Shown here: positions 50,370-63,600 of the stretch, one piece after another | Numbering within the stretch: the first letter of the stretch is position 1 | Layout: each line of letters begins with the position of its first letter | NCBI GenBank assembly: GCA_903813345.2 | Contig: CAIIXF020000005.1 | Coordinates: 18,293,375-18,357,374 of the forward strand | Direction: 5' to 3' | DNA from: Owenia fusiformis | Lineage: Eukaryota; Annelida; Polychaeta; Sabellida; Oweniidae | DNA: 64,000 nt | Translations under genes and position numbers: made by a program | The notes under the pieces: generated by a model | The model's database searches: none | What the model was told of the DNA's origin: nothing | The model's input: only the letters and a program-made list of their open reading frames with translations

Positions 50370-51671
50370 CTGAAAACGAACATAGAGAATAATCATAATT
50401 AGATAAAATCTATATCAATCCTATACTTCCAGACTCAACTGAAGATTTGCAAATACCAATAATTGTGTGGTGAGCTTTTCTTGGATTGAACATCAAACGA
50501 CTTGCAAAACTACAATGATATCAGTGTTATAGATGTTGACATCAGCACAACCACAAAAGCAATAAATTCAACAGATTACGACAGAAAGAATAGAAATCTT
50601 TTATAATTTTACTGTATAATACGTTTATATGATAATATTATGAAATGAATATCTAAAAATGATGAATAACTAATATCCTTCCAGCTGGCACATGATCAAC
50701 CACAACTTCAAAGGCCAATCTTCCCAGGTTATTTTTCATTGGGAGTTTTAGCCTAACCGAGTTCCAAGTTCTTGTAACGCAATACTGACTTCAAAGAGTT
50801 ACATTAACAGTAAATGTGCGATCAAAAATAAAACTTTGTGCAATTGTTGTAATTGCCAACTCTAACATTAATTAAACTAAAAATAACATTTGTGTTTTGT
50901 TCGGCCTTGTTTTGCTTTTGGTCGGCCATTTTGTTGACCAATTTCACAACAAAAACAAAGTTTTCACCATTGAAAATCGACATAACATAACGGTAAATGT
51001 TACTTACTTTTACAATTTTGTAGTGTACACTGTGATATTCTACAAGATAGTGTACAGAATATTGGAATCCAATTTACTATGCGTAGAGATATTTGCAAAA
51101 TGTGTGGGGCACTCTAGATGATTTTCTGTGTGTGGCGAAAGATTTGATAACCGCTGGAGATACAATAGCAAAGAATATAATCATAATATTGTAACGAATT
51201 TTAGTTGCCAAAACGTCAAAAAGTTGCATACAACTCATATATCTTCGAAGTATATATACAAAAAGTTTCTTAATAGTAATATTTTGTCTTTACTTAGAGA
51301 TGTACGTACAGAAATGTAACAATGTTTTCGCGGAAGAACTTTGTGTTTACGTCGAACTATTTTGATTGACCTCTGACATAATTTATACACTAGACGAAAT
51401 TAGACTTGGATTCTCGGATGGGAAAATTCAACACGAGTTTAAAATAAAATAATATTGTAATTTTATTAATCTCGAGATTTCTTTATTTTGTATTTTATTG
51501 TGTTATATTTATTCTGATGGTAGAATGGCTCCGACATTAATTTCCCGGGAAAAGTTTCCCGGCAAAAAAATAACAAATAGATGGCAGTACAACCTAAAAC
51601 AACTCAAAAGTGAGTCATGATTTGAGTTGTAAAGTTTTCTAATTTAGTAACTTTTTATTAGTGGCGTATCA
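50370..51671. promoter_or_regulatory. Divergent region between PAIP2 and the tetraspanin gene
   Basis: It should hold the untranslated first exon and promoter of PAIP2 and the tetraspanin promoter. I saw no TATA box or X-box. Two consecutive plus-strand open frames here (50897-51319) were rejected. Confidence 0.4.
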
Positions 51672-54600
51672 ATGGCGTGCTGTGAGAAATACGAGGATAG
51701 TTATGTTAGTCCAGTCGTTAAATATTTGCTTTTTACGTTCAACTTCATATTTTGGGTAAGTTTATTACATTTTATCTCTTATCAGACTATATACTCAGCC
51801 TATGATACAACGATGGGCTTACAAGACCAATACTGTTATATTCGGTCCTATTGGATATAGAAAAGGATCTAGCCTAAATTTTAATTTTATAATTGATAAA
51901 TTTATAATTAATTTTGTAATCAACAATAATTTTCTTCTTTACGTTTCACTGCATTTGCCGTCACTAGCAATAGAGTCTAGGGGTTGGGTGCAGGGGCGGA
52001 TCCAGGATTTTGTGTTAGGTGTGTGATAATAACTGAGAGCGAATTAAAAAGAGTCAAATTTTGTAGAAAGTGATGAGGCGAAACATAGATTTTCCAACAT
52101 TTTAGGGAGCGCGTGCGCCCCCCACGTCCCCGTCTTAATCCGCTGGTTGGATGATACTATTTCTACCAGATGCGATTTGACTGGACTTCACCGTTACATG
52201 CACTCTCTAATATGGACCCCCAGGAATTTTTATAAAAGTTTTTTATGCATGTTCCTGGGGCTTATGCTCTATGGTTTCTCTCTGAATTGTAAGCATTTTT
52301 ATCGTACCTAAGAAGGTATGATATTGTCAGCTTGACAGGCAGCGGGCGGTGTCTCGCTTTCTTGTCATCGCGATTCCAGGAAAACCACTAAACGGATTTA
52401 CTTCATATTTTTACACATATTACATGGTATGAAGTTCAAGAGCTGATTAACTTTTCAGTGGCCATCTTGCATTCTGGTGGCCATCTTGGAAGTTTTTAGA
52501 TAAATCTTGTCATCGCGATTCCAGGAAAACCACGAAATAGATTTACTTCAAATTTTTACACATGTTACATAGTAAGAAGTTCTAGAGCTGATTAACTTTT
52601 CGGTGGCCATCTTGCATTCTGGCAGCCATCTTGGAACTTTTAAGATAAATCTTGTCATCGCGATCCCAGGAAAACCACTTGACGGATTTGCTTTGAATTT
52701 TCACTCATGTTACATGGTAAAAAGTTCTAAAGCTGACTAACTTTTCGGTGGCCATCTTGCATTCTGGTGGCCATCTTGGAAGTTTCTAGATAAATCTTGT
52801 CATCAGGATTCCGGGAAAGCCGCTCTACGTATTTACTTCAAATTTTCACACATGTTACATGGTAAGAAATTCTAGAGCTGATTAACTTTTTGGTGGCCAT
52901 CTTGGATTCTAGCGGCCATCTTGGAAGTTTTTAGATAAATTTTGTCATCACGATTCCACACTGCTATGTTTTAGGTACGATATTGTTCACCCTGTGTTAT
53001 CCCGTTCCCGGACTATAGTCCTGCACTGATCGCATTCATTTGCCTGTACGATTACAACTTGGGAGAATTATCTACGCCCCTTACACTTAAGATACCTACC
53101 TCAATGCATTATAGAACTCAAGATGTAACTTCTAATATATTGGAACCGCCGATTGTCTGGGTATATCGGTAGAACAAGAACATTTTCTCTTTTTCATCGA
53201 GAGAGATTCCATCACTTTTCAAAATGGCGGTTGGATTTAAACGGGGAATCCCCCGTTTGGCTGTCCCGGATGTAGCCCGGAAGTACCAATATGGAGGAAT
53301 TTGACGGTTGAAAAAGGTTAAATGTTACACGCAAATATTGCGATCAAAAACGAAAATGTCTTCGTTCTGCCGATAAACCCAGACAATTGTGGATTCAACT
53401 ACACGAAAAGAATGCTAAATTACCAAGGAATCTATTGAAGTAGGTATCTGAAGTGTAAGATCAGTAAAAAATTCTCCCATGTTGTAATCGTACAGGCAAA
53501 TGTATGGGCTCCGTACAGGACCATAGTCCGGGAACGGGATAAACCCTGTGCCTTGTTCAGCCTTGCCATAGGAGCTTCTAGTAAAGATAGGAAGGACACA
53601 GAAGATAATCTCCCGTTAAGGCAATACAAAAATATTACACTGTGTCTAGTCCATTATTTATAGTTTACTAGAAAAATTCATTAGAAAATAAAAAGATCTG
53701 TTGTAAAATATAAATGCAATGAATATATACGCATGATGAAATACTTTCAGTCACAATTTTTATTTTCAGCTTTGCGGAGTAGGATTAATTGCAGTCGGAA
53801 CATGGGCTTTTATTGAAAAGAACAGCTTTACATATGATAGTGTAAAGAGCATCTATGATGTTTTATTTGATGTTTCCGTCATCTTCATTGTCGTTGGATG
53901 TTTCATTTTCATTTTGGCATTTGCTGGATGTCTAGGAGCACTTAGAGAAAATATATGTCTACTTTATTTCGTAAGTACAGTTTTAAATTATTTGTTTTTA
54001 TATGGTATCAAACACAAAGATTAGTTCTAGAAAATATCAAACTAATGGTGCATGCACATGGTTGAGTTCACCAAGATATGCCAATACTAAATATACTGAA
54101 TATTTACTTGAAAATACTGAAAAAAACTGACAAGCTATAACCTGATAACTAAGGCCAATAGGGATTTACAATGATGTGCTAAGTGAGCACTAAGTGCTTT
54201 GGTAGAAAATGTTTAGTAATACAGTACTGTCTGAAGTCATGCTGCCTTAGGAACTGCAAACAGAAGTCGGAATTTATAGCTCCAATATATTTTTGTGATA
54301 GCAAAGTTCAAAATTAAACACTTATTGTTCTTTCATTTTTGTAGCTGTGCATGAATCATTTTCTCATCCATTCATTGTTACTATTATTGTTAATTGTTCA
54401 GTTCATTTGTTCAATTGTCAGATGTCAGTACCATGTTTTTGTAAGCTTGTTTTATTAATATTTATATTTTTGATTATATGAGGCTTCAATACTCTTTGTT
54501 TCTGTTCCTAGTAACAGTTTGTGTTAGTTTGCAATATCATTGTGTTTAGATTCCAAGTAACATAGGCTCCAGTTGCAGAATGCCATTGTCATTCTGTGTT

Positions 54601-57600
54601 TCAGTTTCAATTACACTATGTTTTACCCTACTCTGTAGAATACCATTGTGTTTCATTTCCAATACCCTGATGTTTCACTTCATATAATACCATTATGTTA
54701 TCATTCTGTATAATACCATTATGTTATCATTCTGTATAATATCATTGTGCTTCAATTCCAATACCACGATGTTTCACTTAATATAATACCATTATGTTAT
54801 CATTTATTATGTCACCACCAAAAGTGGTGACATATTGTTATGGTCTCCGTTTTTTTGCGACGGCGGTTGGTGGTTGGAGGTTGGCGTCCGGCGTCTGTAA
54901 CAATTTCTTACAACTTCCTATAACTTAACAAATACTGTTTAGACTGACTTCAATTTTTTTCTAAATCATCTACATGTTCTCAGAAGTTCAAATCTGACTT
55001 TAGATTTGACATTTGACCTTCAATGACCTTCTCAAGGTCAAAAAGGTCTTTTTTCAACTTGCTTCACATTGACTAAATTTTTTTTCAAAATCATCTACAT
55101 GTTCTCAGAAATTCAAATCTGACTTTAGATTTGACTTTAGATTTGACATTTGACCTTCAAATCTGACTTTAGATTTGACATTTGACCTTCAATGACCTTC
55201 TCAAGGTCAAAAAAGGTCAAAAAGGTCTGTTTTCAACTTGCTTCAAATTGACTAAATTTTTTTTTTGATTTTTTTCAAAATCATCTACGTGTTCTCAGAA
55301 ATTCAAATCTGACTTTAGATTTGATTTAAGATTTGACATTTGACCTTCAATGACCTTCTCAAAGTCAAAAAAGGTCAAAAAGGTCTTTTTTCAACTTGCT
55401 TCAAATTGACTAAATTTTTTTTTCAAAATCATCTACATGTTCTCAGAAATTCAAATCTGACTTTAGATTTGACATTTGACCTTCAATGACCTTCTCAAGG
55501 TCAAAAAAGGTCAAAAAGGTATTTTTTCATCTTGCTTCAAATTGACTAAATTTTTTTTCAAAATCATCTACATGTTCTCAGAAATTCAAATATGACTTTA
55601 GATTTGACTTTAGATTTGACATTTGACCTTCAATGACCTTCTCAAGGTCAAAAAAGGTCAAAAAGGTCTTTTTTTAACTTGCTTCAAATTGACCAAATTT
55701 TTTTTTCAAAATCATCTACATCTTTTCAGAAGTTCAAATTTGACTTTACAAGTTCTCAGAAGTTCAAATCTGACTTTAGATTTGACCTTTGACCTTCAAT
55801 GACCTTCCCAAGGTCAAAAAGGTCTTTTTTCAACTTGCTTCAAATTGACTAATTTTTTTTTCAAAATCATCTACATGTTCTCAGGTCAGAAGTTCTTCTT
55901 AAGGTCAAAAGGTATTTTCCAACTTGCTTTAAATTGACCAAATTGTTTTAGGTGGTGACATTTTGTCATGTTAATGCCTTGTAATATCATTGTGCTTCAA
56001 TTCCAATACCATGATGTTTCACTTAATATAATACCATTATGTTATCATTCTTTATAATATCATTGTGCTTCAATTCCAATATGATTGTGTTTCACTTTGT
56101 ATTATACCATTGTGTTTCAAATACAACCATATTGTGTTTCAAATCCAACACCATAAGGCATTGTGTTTCAATTTCAGTACCATTGTTTCTAGCTTTGTAA
56201 ATCCATTGTGTTTCTATAATGATGCACTTGTTTCATTGTGTATAATACCATTGTTTATCACATACTATGTATAAATCTAGTGATTTGATTGGTTGCTTTC
56301 TATGACGTATTTCCCGTATCACATAAATTTCATATGATACGAGCACACATACCACACGTTGTCTATGGTAACGAAATGACGTCATACAACTTCATTCTAT
56401 TCTTTCCTAATTCAAAATGACGTCACATGTAGGCTATGTTACTATTTCTTAGAAATGATGAATTCGTCATTTGAGGAACTAGAAGTTAGAACGACAAAGA
56501 AAGCTACCAATCAAATCACTAAATTTCTACATAGTATATGATAAAATCGTCATCACACGTTTCAGCGTATGTGATACGGGAAATATTCCACTCAGTAAAA
56601 AAGTATCACCACTCAAGCTGCGCTTTCGTGGTTATACAATTTTTACTTTCGTGGAATATTTCCCGTATCACATGCTGAAACGTGTAATAACTGATAGTAC
56701 TTATACTGTATCTCAAATCCAATACTATTATGTTTCAGTTTGCAATTGCAATAGCTGTCATCTTTATACTGGAAGTCATTGGAGTAGTCTTATGCTTCGT
56801 ATTTGCTCAACAAGCCAAGGCTGCCATCACTGATCTCCTGCAAGATGAAGTCATTGTTAGATATAGGGATGACCCTGACTTACAAAACCTCATTGACTGG
56901 GTCCAAAAAACTGTAAGTCATTTCAAGTATTCATATAACTGAAAAAAACGAATACTTAGGTTCTGAATATTTTGAGAAGAAGGAAAATATATATTATATT
57001 TTGGTATCCATAGAACATCATAACTTATGACTACATCATCCAAAGTTGCCCTTAATTCTATATTTAAGATATCAACTTTAGATTTTACAAAGTACATTTT
57101 AAGTGCTGGTGGAACCAAGTACAAATTGATATGTCATTTGCCATATTGGCAGAACATCCAGTTTCTATCTTTTTTCATTTTCTTACTCTTGCTGTTAAAG
57201 TAGGTCAGACTCATCAATCTTCTTTGCAGTATGTTTTTCATATACACGGGGTGGAACATGAAATGTTTTATATCATTCACAAGCCATTCTACATTTCCAT
57301 GTCAAGTTCATACCCTTTACTATACCCTTTGCATTCGTTTGACCTCACTTCTTGAAAGAAAGCTTTGTCTTCACTCTTTCAAACTGAAATAAACCTGTGA
57401 ACTCAACACGCCAATCAGTGTTCGTCGGCCAAATTTGACCGACGTTCTATATATGGTCATTCCTTCTGACGTCATTGTTGAGCTCGGAGTTGACCAATGA
57501 CATGTGCACATTTAATTAGAACGCATTTGGCATATGTTTCTTCAAGCTCACTGATTGGTGGAAGAAAGGTCAGCACGTAGGTCAAAAGTGATTTATTACC

Positions 57601-60600
57601 CAAACTGTCACTGGCACCCGTCGTGGGGGCGGGGCTACTAAACTGTAATATGGTCTCTACTAGGCAGAGTGTAGTTTAACTAGACTCTGCACGCAGGGTA
57701 CCTTTACTACTGCAAAGCAATAATATTAAAAGTGCATTTGTATAATAGTTCACATTTTGAGTATTTAGTTCCACCAACCTATAAAGGTTATGAGATTGTG
57801 ATTGTCCTGAAAATTAAGTCAACTGGGCCATATAATTTATTTTAGCAAATTACCACAAAATTGGCAATGCTTGGCAGATATGGGTTTACTCTAATTCCAG
57901 GATCAACATGTATTTTGTAGCTTGTCATTTTCTCATCACATTCACTGAATGTTTAACCTCTTTGCCGATTGTAAGCTTAATACACAGGGGCGGATCCAGG
58001 AACCAACAAGGGGGGGGGCCCAAATTTCAGGTCAGAGAAAAAACGTCCGCGCTTGCGGGGAAAAAAATTTTGGGCCCCTAAAATCCAAAAGTGGGCCCAA
58101 ATTTTGAAATTTTGAGGCCCATTTTCTTCAAAATTTGGCCTGAAATTAACAAATAAGGCCTTAAAAGGCCCAGTAATGACCAAAGAGGCCCACTTTTTGG
58201 GGCCTGAAGGCCTTGTTTGGCCCAAAAAATTTTTTGGGCCCAATTTTTTTTTTCTGGGCCCACCCAAGGGGGGGGGGGCCCGGGCCCCTGGGCCCCCCCC
58301 CCTAATCCGCCAGTGATACATGTACATAAAAAAGATTTTGTAAATTCACTAAACTTAAGCATGTACACATTATATTACTGCCTTCAATTTGAATGTTAAC
58401 ACAATGAGCAAACAGTTATTGAATCCCCCCTTATAACTTATATTAGTTCTGTTTAAGTTACTTTAATACAATACCCCAAGGCCTTGTAATTACCATGCTC
58501 TGAATACAACAAATAAATCTTTAATATTCATACTTATAAGACCTTAGTTAACCCAAAGTAGCTGTCATGAAAAATGCCAACTTTTACTTATTATATGAAG
58601 AAAATTCTATATAGGTTAGAGGAAACATTGAGTCTAAACTCAGTTCTCTGTTTTCAATTTCCTAGAAATTGGTTTCGGTTATCGCCAGATGAATGATGAT
58701 GTCATTTTAGAAAATTGTTTTGGAATGCGTGGCTGGGTGTGCACCACATTTTAGAGGTCATGATTTCACTATATTGAAGATTCTTGGATAGAGATCAAAA
58801 ATATTTCATTAGATGAAAGTTCAGTGCATCTAGTATGTATCATTCTGATACTCACTTACAATGTAAAATGATCTGATGACAGAAATTTTTATGTGGTAGT
58901 ACACAATTATAGTATGGCTTTTAATTTAATTTTAAAAATGTGATCCACATGTCTCAAATCAACTTTTATTTATGCAAGTTCTTAGTAATATTAATATTAC
59001 ATATAGTTAGTGTTATTTTTTTCTGGTCATTGTACAAATTATGGCAAGGACTTATGTTAGATTTTGTAATTTATCCCCTCCGACCTAAATTTTGATAGAG
59101 AAAGCATATGGAGGTATTAGACATAAGTCCAAATAGAAAGAAGATGGAGGCAGACCTAGTCCTAGATACAAGATTTTACATATACACAGAGTAAAATCCT
59201 GGTAAAACTGGGGTTATATTAGACTCAGTCAAACTTGCTACAATCAATGTGACAACCAAAATGTGTTAAAGTATCAGAGAAATTAATTAGTAGTTGATAA
59301 GATTGGTTTAAATGTCAATTAACCTTGCAGGGGTTAAGTGTCTGTTTATGTTGGTAAATCACTGATATGTCAGAAGTATTCCATGGTCTCAAATGTGGCT
59401 CTCAGGGCAGTTTGACTCTAAGAGAAGAATTACATACAGTTAAACCTGCCTAATGAGAACACTACTATGTTTAATTAGTGCTAGGTGAAATGGTTTGGAT
59501 AATCATTGATGATCACATTTCAAGATTTTTTTCACATGAGAGTTTTTAACATAAGTTTTTTTTATCATGATGGACACAGTAGGATACTAGAAAGTGAGAA
59601 TGAGAAATTGTTCAAATTGGAGAGGTGTCCACATTAGTGTGGTGTTCGGATATACAGATTTTACTGATCCAAGTATTCATAACCTTTTATAGTATAGTAC
59701 TATACTGTCTCTCATGCTGTTAAAGTTCAGTTTCACTTTCTGATTTGAGAAATACAAATTGAAGAAAAATGCTGAGTAGTAGAGATTGGTCATCTTCAGA
59801 ATGTTGGTATCCAAGGTCCAGTATGCCTTCTTTTAGATCTGTAGCCCAAGGTTTGGTAGATTCTATATTTTAGGTTTACCTATTTATGCCTAACATGAAG
59901 CTTTGATATATGGTATTGGGAGGGTCTATTTCTAGGAAAGCTAGAACATTCTCAATTTTATTTTTTATCTATTGGTATTTGTATGCATAAATGATTCATT
60001 CCTACTGATTTAGACATGAGCTATAAGAAATATCTAAAACTGCTCAAAATATCTTAGTTTTTATGATTTTCGCAGTCATACAAGAATCAAATTGAAAGAA
60101 ATTTTTTGAATTCTCAAAGACTAGAACTGACTAGATGTTTTCATATAAAAGGCAGAGAGTCCAAGAGGAAATATATTTTGATCCATCTTGAGATCTCCAT
60201 TGAAAATAATACACTGGTAGGTGTACATGTATATAGAGAAATATGGAGGAATGAATAAGCTTTTTGATTTTTGGCAAAAGGTAAACTTACGGAAATTGAT
60301 ACAAGCAAATATTTACAAAAAATTTGCCAAAACTAGGTGTGTAAAATGACAACTCTACTTCTAGCTCTAAATATTTACAACCTAAAAACAAACAGCATTT
60401 AAATACTAATTACTTAGTACACTGGTAATGATGATTCTAATCACATAGCTGCTAGTAGCTGCCATACATTAGTCACACTTAGAAGCAGGCCATAGACAGT
60501 TCACTCACTTTCCATCATTAATTATCACACCCTTGGTATACGCAGCTAACGAAAATTGACCGGCACGGGTCAAAAGCTGGACCGGCACGGGTTAACGGTT

Positions 60601-63600
60601 TTATTTGAATTTAAAACAGCCATAACTTGCTCAATATTGACTTCCTCGTGTCTAATTTGAAATATATGATGCCTCCCGATGCTTTTAAGTACCCCAATTT
60701 TTTACAGATTTTTAAACGGACCAAAACTCTCTAAATGCGCATTTATGCTCTTTTCTCTCGAGAACGACTGTCTTATTTTCACGATAACTTTTATTTAGTA
60801 CTTCTAACATATAAGATCTATTTTTCCCCATCAAGGTATGATGTAAATGACATGCTATTTACATCTTGTGAGTTTCAATGACGCGCGTTTGATTTTATAA
60901 AAAATGCCAAACTTTGTGACAAAGAATTTCATCCTGCTTGCAGTGAGAAGACGGACCGGTTCGGGGCAATCTGCTTGCAGAGAGAAGACGGACCGGTTCG
61001 GGGCAATAGCTGATGAAATTCTTTGTCACAAAGTTTGGCATTTTTTATAAAATCAAACGCGCGTCATTGAAACTCACAATATGTAAATAGCATGTCATTT
61101 ACATCATACCTTGATGGGGAAAAATAGATCTTATATGTTAGAAGTACTAAATAAAAGTTATCGTGAAAATAAGACAGTCGTTCTCGAGAGAAAAGAGCAT
61201 AAATGCGCATTTAGAGAGTTTTGGTCCGTTTAAAAATCTGTAAAAAATTGGGGTACTTAAAAGCATCGGGAGGCATCATATATTTCAAATTACACACGAG
61301 GAAGTCAATATTGAGCAAGTTATGGCTGTTTTAAATTCAAATAAAACCGTTAACCCGTGCCGGTCCAGCTTTTGACCCGTGCCGGTCAATTTTCGTTAGC
61401 TGCGTATACCAAGGGTGTATCATGTCTTCAGTCTGGCCATGGTTATTGAACTCCCAGTGTGCAAAGGTTACCTTTTATTGTACCGATTATCAGCAGACAT
61501 ATAGCGGTACGTTCAGGGTAGTTTTGGGGTACTTTCAGCTGTTGGGGTACTTTCATGGAGGGCGTGGTGTCATTCAGCCAACAGATAATACATTGTACTA
61601 ACTAGGGGGTACCAACAAGGTGGTTCTTTCAGCTTGGATTTGTTCTTAGCCCCTCATACTTCCAATGGCTAGTTGCACTTTCAACTATGGGATACTTTCA
61701 GACAGACGTCCTGTGGTATTTTCAAATAACGGAACGCTCACCTGTGTGTGTCATATTTTCAGCTTGGAGGGTATTTTTCTGTCGTGCTATAATTTTTTAA
61801 ACCAAGGGGTTGGGGTCTCACAGCTTTATCCTTTCATCTAACCTTTTCATATTGAAACTGAAAGACAGAAATTGGTGGCTTTCGAAATTGCTATAGTTAC
61901 AGAAAGCATTGTAATGTTTAATTTGAAATTTAATAACTTGAATATACAAGTAGCTCCAGACTAAATATAACTTAAACAGCTAGGTTAATATATGAGTCTA
62001 TCTCTTGTATTGTGCACAAAAACATAATTCATGACCAATTTCAACTTAAAATGGCTCGAGATCAGCCTTCCTGCCCATCTATGTCAATAAAAGTGTTTTA
62101 ATAACAACTGATTCTTTGTTTAGTTCAAAATAAAATACTCAATTTAGTAGTTTTAAACTTCAATCAGTTTCCCTGAGCATGGAAGCATGAACGCTTAAAA
62201 AAAGTCTCTCAAATTGGTTGTTTCCTGTCAAGTGTTGTTTTTAGAGTTATAGTAAGTGGCAATGAAATTGTTTTCCGTTGTAAACAAAATATACAATAAA
62301 GCATTATTTCTAGACTTTGGTTTCTTGGTAAGACTAGGAAGTTAAAATGCATGTGGGTTTATACACTTGACATTATTTTCTTTCCAGTAATTTGTTATCA
62401 TGATCCAGCATAGGCTCAGGAACATGTATAAAAAAGATTGAGTCGAAAACACCTTCTCTTTTCTTTTTCATAAATGTTCCTGAGCATATGTCATCCAGTG
62501 TACATTTGATATGTGTTAGTTCTAGAAATGGGTTATTTATTTTTTACACTTTGAAAGTGTTGTCATCTAATTCAGACTTATCTCTCTCTGTTTTAAACAT
62601 GTTCTGTAAATAATGGCTGTAAATAATTAAGACCTATATAAAAAGATTTGTAACACTGAAACAATGATTATAATCATAACCAACATTTCTTATCAAAATT
62701 TGTTATTGAATCAACACTTTAATGCTGATGAATTTTTCCTTTAACAATGTTATTTGTATTCAGGTGCGCTGAGATTATCTCTTGTTTCAGTATTAATGTG
62801 TTAGGCAGAAGTCAGGGTTGACTGGATTTGACCCCTTAATTTGTATAGTTATGTGTTAATCCAAGCGTGATCCTTCATTTTTATTTTTTCTAAGTTTTCA
62901 TCTTTGCTTTCAGTTTGAGTGCTGTGGAGTAGGAGAGAAAGGCTACAAAGACTGGTCTCTGAACATTTACTTCAATTGTACAGAGGGCAATCCAAGCCCT
63001 GAGAAATGCGGAGTCCCTTATTCCTGTTGTTCCATAGAAAATGATATCGATGTAAGTTTGAATAAATCGAATATTTAAATGAAGCCCAAGAATGATTTTG
63101 ACACATACGTCAGAGATTGCATGACTAGTGGAAGGTTTGGTTCTCGCCTACCTATGCAAAAAGCAAAATTGAAACCTATAATTTTCATGTACATGTTATT
63201 ATAGTGGTACAGTAAATAGTGGTAGAGTCATGTAATTGACACAGTGAGGGCCTCTAATAATCTTGTTGACTTTAGTGTTAATAATCGTGACTTGCTAAAG
63301 TCTGTTTTAAGCTTCAATAGCAAACATAAATTCAACTAATTAAGATCAGTGTTCACAGAGGAAATTATAATGTAAGTTTAATGATGAATTACATGAAATT
63401 GTGCTGTTTATTTTAAGAATATAGCAACAACACTATCTGACTTCTGGCTGAATTTTTCATTTACCCAGTTTTTTCCATGACTTGCACCACTACTATTAAG
63501 TACTGTACGATACTTGTTTTTCCGCGGTTGAGTTATTATCCAGATTTCTAAATTATAGTAAAACCATTATACCATATTAATAGGCTCAACATCTGATTAT

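Noticed and set aside
50897-51319. Two consecutive plus-strand frames of 74 and 63 codons in the same frame
   Set aside because: They are separated by a stop, have AT-driven composition (F, I, N, Y), no motif and no splice context, and lie in the divergent region upstream of PAIP2.
54806-55982. CRISPR-like regular repeats
   Set aside because: Units are long, contiguous and lack unique spacers, and the genome is animal; it is a tandem core of a mobile element.
57977-58399. Glycine/proline-rich open frames on both strands
   Set aside because: They follow the G and C runs of a MITE whose second copy lies at 63861; such frames are often deposited as proteins but are repeat artefacts.
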